Assembly: GCA_903934155.1 (NCBI GenBank)
Contig: CAIZMS010000222.1
Coordinates: 1-9,152, forward strand
Direction of reading: 5' to 3'
Source of the DNA: an uncultured bacterium
Lineage (GTDB): Bacteria; Verrucomicrobiota; Kiritimatiellia; CAIKKV01; CAITUY01
DNA length: 9,152 nucleotides
The notes under the pieces were generated by a model. It was not told the DNA's origin. It was given only the letters and a program-made list of their open reading frames with translations, and searched no databases. The translations under genes were made by a program, and so were the position numbers. This document shows positions 5,908-9,152 of the stretch, one piece after another; the stretch's first letter is position 1; each line of letters opens with the position of its first letter.

Positions 5908-8732
5908 CAGGAGACGATAACACATGCCTGGCGCCTGGCAGGAAACCTTCCGCCACCACGCGTGAAAAATGGCTATTCGCCACCATGCTCATCGCGGTGA
6001 CTGGAATCCTCATCGGCGGATTCCAGTATTATCAATACCAAAGGAATCATGTACGACAGGAATACACCAATCAACTCCTGTCCATGACCGACCTGAAATG
6101 CAAGCAGCTTATCGATTGGCGAAATGACCTCCTCAGCAATGCGGAACTCTTCCTGTCCAATCCTTTCACCGCCGAGGCGATAGAAAAGATCCTTACTGGA
6201 AAAAATGATCCTCTTCAGGAAAAACTATTAACCCGCTTCCAGCAACAAAAATCCCGCTATGGCTATCGGGAAATTATCCTGACGGACGCGACCGGCAAGG
6301 TTTTCTCCCGATTGACCGGCGGAAACGCGGCACTCGCACCGGATATGCTTTCCCTGATGGATCAGTGTCGGCGTTCCCAGGCGATTATTCTCTCTGATCT
6401 CCATCCCGGTGCCCGGGACAATGCGCCGCATATCGATGTCGTAGGATCGGTCCACGCCCGGGGCGAGACCCCCGAAAGCCCTGTCATCGGGTATGTATTT
6501 TTCCGCCTCGATGCGACTCACTCTCTCTACCCCTTAATTCAGTCGTGGCCAGTTCCGACCCGGACCGCCGAAACACTGTTGGTTCGCCGTGAGGGAGAAA
6601 CCGTCCTCTTCTTGAACGAATTAAGGCATCAAACCAATGCTGCCCTGAAATTATCAATTTCGCTCACCAGAACCAATGTCCCCGCCGTGATGGCCGTTCG
6701 CGGAAAAAGAGGAGTCGACGAAGGAATCGATTACCGGGGCGTGCCAGTTTTATCGGTGCTTGAAAAGATCCCCGACTCCAACTGGTATCTCATTTCAAAA
6801 ATCGATACCGCTGAAATCTTTGCGCCATGGAATCGGTATTCAAGAATCATCAGCGCCCTGATCCTTGTCCTCCTGATTACCACGATCGTAGGGGCCGGAC
6901 TGATCTGGCAGCAGCAGGGCAAAACCTACTACCAGGCTCTCTACCATGCGGAGCAGGAACGGAGCCGGGCCGCCGAGGCGCTGAAGTCGGCTAACCAGCA
7001 ATTGCTGGCCAGCGAACAACAGCTCAGGGCCGCCAACCAGCAACTTCGGGCGGGAACCCAGCAGTTACAAGCCTCCAACGAGCAGTTGCGAGCCAACGAG
7101 CAACAACTGAGTGCCAGCAATGAAAAGCTCCGGATAAGTGAAATACAACTCCTGGCGATTCTTGAATCCACCGCCGACGGGATTCTGGCTGTGGATAACA
7201 AGGGAGCGGTCATACAAGCCAGTCAGCGATTCGCCACCCTTTGGCGAATTCCCCAGGCGCTCATGGATCGTCGGGACGACCGGGCTTTGCTTGACTTTGT
7301 CCTGAGTCAGCTCGTCGATCCCGAAGCGTTTCTTAAAACGGTGCAATCCCTCTATAACTCGAACACCGAGATCATGGATATTATTACCTTCAAGGATGGC
7401 CGGCTATTAGAACGGCATTCACTCCCCATCCTCTTGAATGGCCGCAACATCGGCCGGGTGTGGTCCTTCAGCGACATCACGGAGCGCAAACGCGCCGAGA
7501 ATCGGGAGAAGGACCTGTCGGTGAAGCTGGAGCGGGCGGCGAGAATGGAATCATTGGGGGTTCTGGCCGGGGGAATGGCACATGACTTGAACAATGTGCT
7601 GGGCCCGATCGTGCTTCTGCCAGATCTGGTGAACGATTTCCTCGCACGTCACGGAGATCCGGCTGACCCGGACTATGCGGACACCCTCCAGGCAATCAAG
7701 GCCATCAAGGATTCAGCGCTTCGGGCGGCCGGGGTCGTCAGCGATCTGGTCATGATGGGACGGCGGGGCCAGTTTCAGAAAAACCCGGTTAATATAAGCC
7801 AGGTGGTCAAACAATTGATGGGCTCAGCCCAAATACAGGATCTGCAGACAAGGCATCCGGATGTGCAGATGACGCTCCAGCTGCCGAATGAAACACTCTG
7901 GTTCGTGGGGTCTGAACTGCGACTCGTGCGCGTGCTGGCGAATCTGGCCAGTAATGCCGTGGAAGCGATCGACGGCAAGGGCGATGTGGTTATCCGTGTC
8001 GACCAACAGGTGTTTACTGAGCCCTACTCCGGGTACGAGACGATACCGCCAGGAAATTACGTTACCCTGGAAGTTACGGATACGGGATGCGGTATCGACA
8101 CCCATACCCTACCCCAGATTTTTGAACCGTTTTTTTCGACAAAAGCGCGCAGCACGCGAAGCGGAAGCGGACTGGGACTCTCTGTGGTGCACGGATTGGT
8201 GCGGGATCATGAGGGGTTTCTGAATGTTGAAAGCGAACCGGGGAAAGGAACAACCTTCAGAATCTATCTCCCGTCCCTGACAGGGGATGTAATTGCAGAA
8301 AACGCGACTAAAAGCATCCTTCCCGGGGGACACGAACGAATTCTGGTGGTCGACGATGAGCCAGGTCAATTATTTTTAACACAGCTTCAACTGAAAAAGC
8401 TTGGGTACAACATCGTGGTGGTCTCCAGCGGGGAAGAGGCTGTGGCGTTATTTGAATCAGCCCGCCGGGAGGGCCGACCAGCCCCGTTCGATCTGGCCAT
8501 TGTGGACATTATCATGCCGGGAATGGACGGAGTGACCACATGCACTGAAATATTGCGTCGATGGCCTGAACAAAAACTACTGATTGCGAGTGGACATGCA
8601 CCGGACGGATATGAAAAACAGATCACGACTCTGGGCGCGGAATGGTTGAATAAACCCTTTGTCGCCGTTGATCTGGCGCGTGCCGTACGTACACGACTGG
8701 ATCGTCCAGGTCAGGGGGCAAAGGGATCGTAG
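5904..8732 (+). CDS. Membrane-bound hybrid histidine kinase (Cache-like sensor, PAS, HisKA, HATPase, receiver)
   Basis: A 942-residue inner-membrane kinase. Domains in order: cytoplasmic N-tail; TM1 (about 22-42); an extracytoplasmic Cache-like sensor (about 45-312, with a YREIILTDATGKVFSRL strand-turn and DSNWYLISKID near the end); TM2 (about 315-337); a Gln-rich heptad coiled coil (363-418); PAS (about 419-530, ending FSDITERKRAE); HisKA with H560 in GGMAHDLNNVLGP; HATPase_c with N684 (N-box), DTGCGID (D726), FEPFFSTK and GSGLGLSVVHG; and a C-terminal receiver with D817/D818, phospho-acceptor D868 in DIIMPGMDG, S896 and K917. All kinase and receiver key residues are present, so it should be active. 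There is no output domain, so it must pass phosphate on or act through its receiver; the partner is not in the window. ATG 5904 overlaps the cheD stop (ATGA) and has AGGAG 8 nt upstream (5891-5895). Its 3' end overlaps the convergent peptidase gene by 22 bp. Confidence 0.95.
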   Translation: MTGDDNTCLAPGRKPSATTREKWLFATMLIAVTGILIGGFQYYQYQRNHVRQEYTNQLLSMTDLKCKQLIDWRNDLLSNAELFLSNPFTAEAIEKILTGKNDPLQEKLLTRFQQQKSRYGYREIILTDATGKVFSRLTGGNAALAPDMLSLMDQCRRSQAIILSDLHPGARDNAPHIDVVGSVHARGETPESPVIGYVFFRLDATHSLYPLIQSWPVPTRTAETLLVRREGETVLFLNELRHQTNAALKLSISLTRTNVPAVMAVRGKRGVDEGIDYRGVPVLSVLEKIPDSNWYLISKIDTAEIFAPWNRYSRIISALILVLLITTIVGAGLIWQQQGKTYYQALYHAEQERSRAAEALKSANQQLLASEQQLRAANQQLRAGTQQLQASNEQLRANEQQLSASNEKLRISEIQLLAILESTADGILAVDNKGAVIQASQRFATLWRIPQALMDRRDDRALLDFVLSQLVDPEAFLKTVQSLYNSNTEIMDIITFKDGRLLERHSLPILLNGRNIGRVWSFSDITERKRAENREKDLSVKLERAARMESLGVLAGGMAHDLNNVLGPIVLLPDLVNDFLARHGDPADPDYADTLQAIKAIKDSALRAAGVVSDLVMMGRRGQFQKNPVNISQVVKQLMGSAQIQDLQTRHPDVQMTLQLPNETLWFVGSELRLVRVLANLASNAVEAIDGKGDVVIRVDQQVFTEPYSGYETIPPGNYVTLEVTDTGCGIDTHTLPQIFEPFFSTKARSTRSGSGLGLSVVHGLVRDHEGFLNVESEPGKGTTFRIYLPSLTGDVIAENATKSILPGGHERILVVDDEPGQLFLTQLQLKKLGYNIVVVSSGEEAVALFESARREGRPAPFDLAIVDIIMPGMDGVTTCTEILRRWPEQKLLIASGHAPDGYEKQITTLGAEWLNKPFVAVDLARAVRTRLDRPGQGAKGS
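6990..7157 (+). repeat. Eight in-frame 21-bp (heptad) repeats encoding a Gln-Gln-rich coiled coil
   Basis: Eight consecutive 7-residue units (residues 363-418) follow the pattern x-[N/E/T]-[Q/E]-Q-L-x-A, for example ANQQLLA, SEQQLRA, GTQQLQA and NEQQLSA. The seventh and eighth units are degenerate (SNEKLRI, SEIQLLA). The Gln-Gln-Leu codons differ between units (CAG CAA TTG, CAA CAG CTC, CAG CAA CTT, CAG CAG TTA), so the protein pattern is kept while the DNA has drifted. This fits old repeats under selection better than recent slippage. The segment links TM2 to the PAS domain. Leu every seven residues with a small residue three later suggests a continuous helix. Confidence 0.9.
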
Positions 8733-9152
8733 CGACGAGCCAGAGACTGGCGTGCCAGGGAATGCCAGAACTGCCTAAAATCCAGACTCAGCCTCCTGAC
8801 ATCCACACCCTTCAGCATGGATTCAGTCGCCTCCTCCGCCGTCTTACCCTCCACTTGCATGGCCGATGCATAGAGATCTAAAAGCCCCGCATACGGCGAA
8901 CTGGCATCGGCCCCAAACCCTTTCTTCAGATAATACACCACAGCCCAGGCCATCGCATAATTGGTTTCCCTCTCGGATTCATCCAAACAATAGAACTGAT
9001 CCCGGGACAGCTGAAAAAACGAATTAAGATCAAAGTCCCCCTTCGCCAAAACCGCATTCAATAGGTCAATCGCCCGGGGATCCTCCTCAATCCGGACTCG
9101 CCCATTGACAATAACCGCATTTTCAAAAAACTGAGCCATCCCCTCATTGAAC
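8711..9152 (-). CDS. C-terminal part of a probable DUF1570 / MA-clan (gluzincin-like) metallopeptidase
   Basis: The gene enters from beyond the right edge; 146 complete codons plus stop are visible. The first residues read FNEGMAQFFE. This resembles the W-L-x-E-G-L-A-x-Y-F helix of DUF1570/peptidase-MA-like proteins, where the Glu is the third zinc ligand that follows an HExxH motif. The HExxH would lie outside the window. Later features include a YAMAWAVVYYLKKG helix, as in that family's C-terminal half, and a final helical FRQFWHSLARQSLARRYDPFAP. The in-frame ATG at 9139 is not the start, because the frame stays open to the edge and the NEG motif precedes it. Its overlap with the kinase gene is tail-to-tail, so it is a separate unit. 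The family call is from motif memory and is moderate; it could be another helical hypothetical protein. Confidence 0.6.
   Translation of the reverse strand, partial: FNEGMAQFFENAVIVNGRVRIEEDPRAIDLLNAVLAKGDFDLNSFFQLSRDQFYCLDESERETNYAMAWAVVYYLKKGFGADASSPYAGLLDLYASAMQVEGKTAEEATESMLKGVDVRRLSLDFRQFWHSLARQSLARRYDPFAP

Noticed and set aside
8711..9139. Complete small gene starting at ATG 9139
   Set aside because: The frame is open to the window edge, and the FNEG motif lies partly upstream of that ATG. The visible part is better read as the C-terminus of a longer protein.

Overview
The window is about 9.2 kb of GC-rich, densely coding bacterial DNA. The lineage cannot be fixed from the sequence alone. 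The mix of genes (a NarL-type regulator of a style common in the PVC group, a periplasmic glycosidase-fold histidine kinase, long PAS/receiver hybrid kinases and a DUF1570-like metallopeptidase tail) would fit Verrucomicrobiota, Kiritimatiellota, Lentisphaerota or Planctomycetota. That placement is inference.

Left block, minus strand (1-3836): a two-component system read right to left. The sensor kinase (792-3836) has a signal peptide, a large periplasmic region resembling GH36/melibiase alpha-galactosidases, one membrane span and a HisKA_3/HATPase core. Its partner is a NarL/LuxR-type response regulator (1-628, C-terminus cut by the window edge). Both catalytic aspartates expected in the GH36-like region appear to be replaced, so the fold may be a glycan-binding sensor and not an enzyme. 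The 163-bp gap between the two genes holds a long imperfect hairpin built from GATTAC-type hexamers.

Middle block, plus strand (4022-8732): threonine synthase (thrC), a CheD-family glutamine deamidase homologue and a large membrane-bound hybrid histidine kinase. They form a tight unit with 4-bp overlaps at both junctions. The cheD-like gene has no ATG, GTG or TTG start upstream of its catalytic cysteine. It appears to start at CTG, overlapping the thrC stop and preceded by a good Shine-Dalgarno sequence. The hybrid kinase has, between its second membrane span and its PAS domain, eight heptads rich in Gln-Gln pairs. Six of them in a row fit the chemoreceptor methylation/deamidation consensus (A/S-x-x-Q/E-Q/E-x-x-A/S). 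With a CheD homologue encoded immediately upstream and translationally coupled, this suggests that CheD may modify the kinase itself, a chemotaxis-like adaptation step transplanted onto a histidine kinase. This is the most interesting hypothesis here and is unproven.

Right edge, minus strand (8711-9152): the C-terminal part of a probable DUF1570/MA-clan metallopeptidase. It converges on the hybrid kinase gene with a 22-bp tail-to-tail overlap. No rRNA, tRNA, CRISPR array or insertion sequence was seen, and no gene-free stretch exceeds 300 bp.
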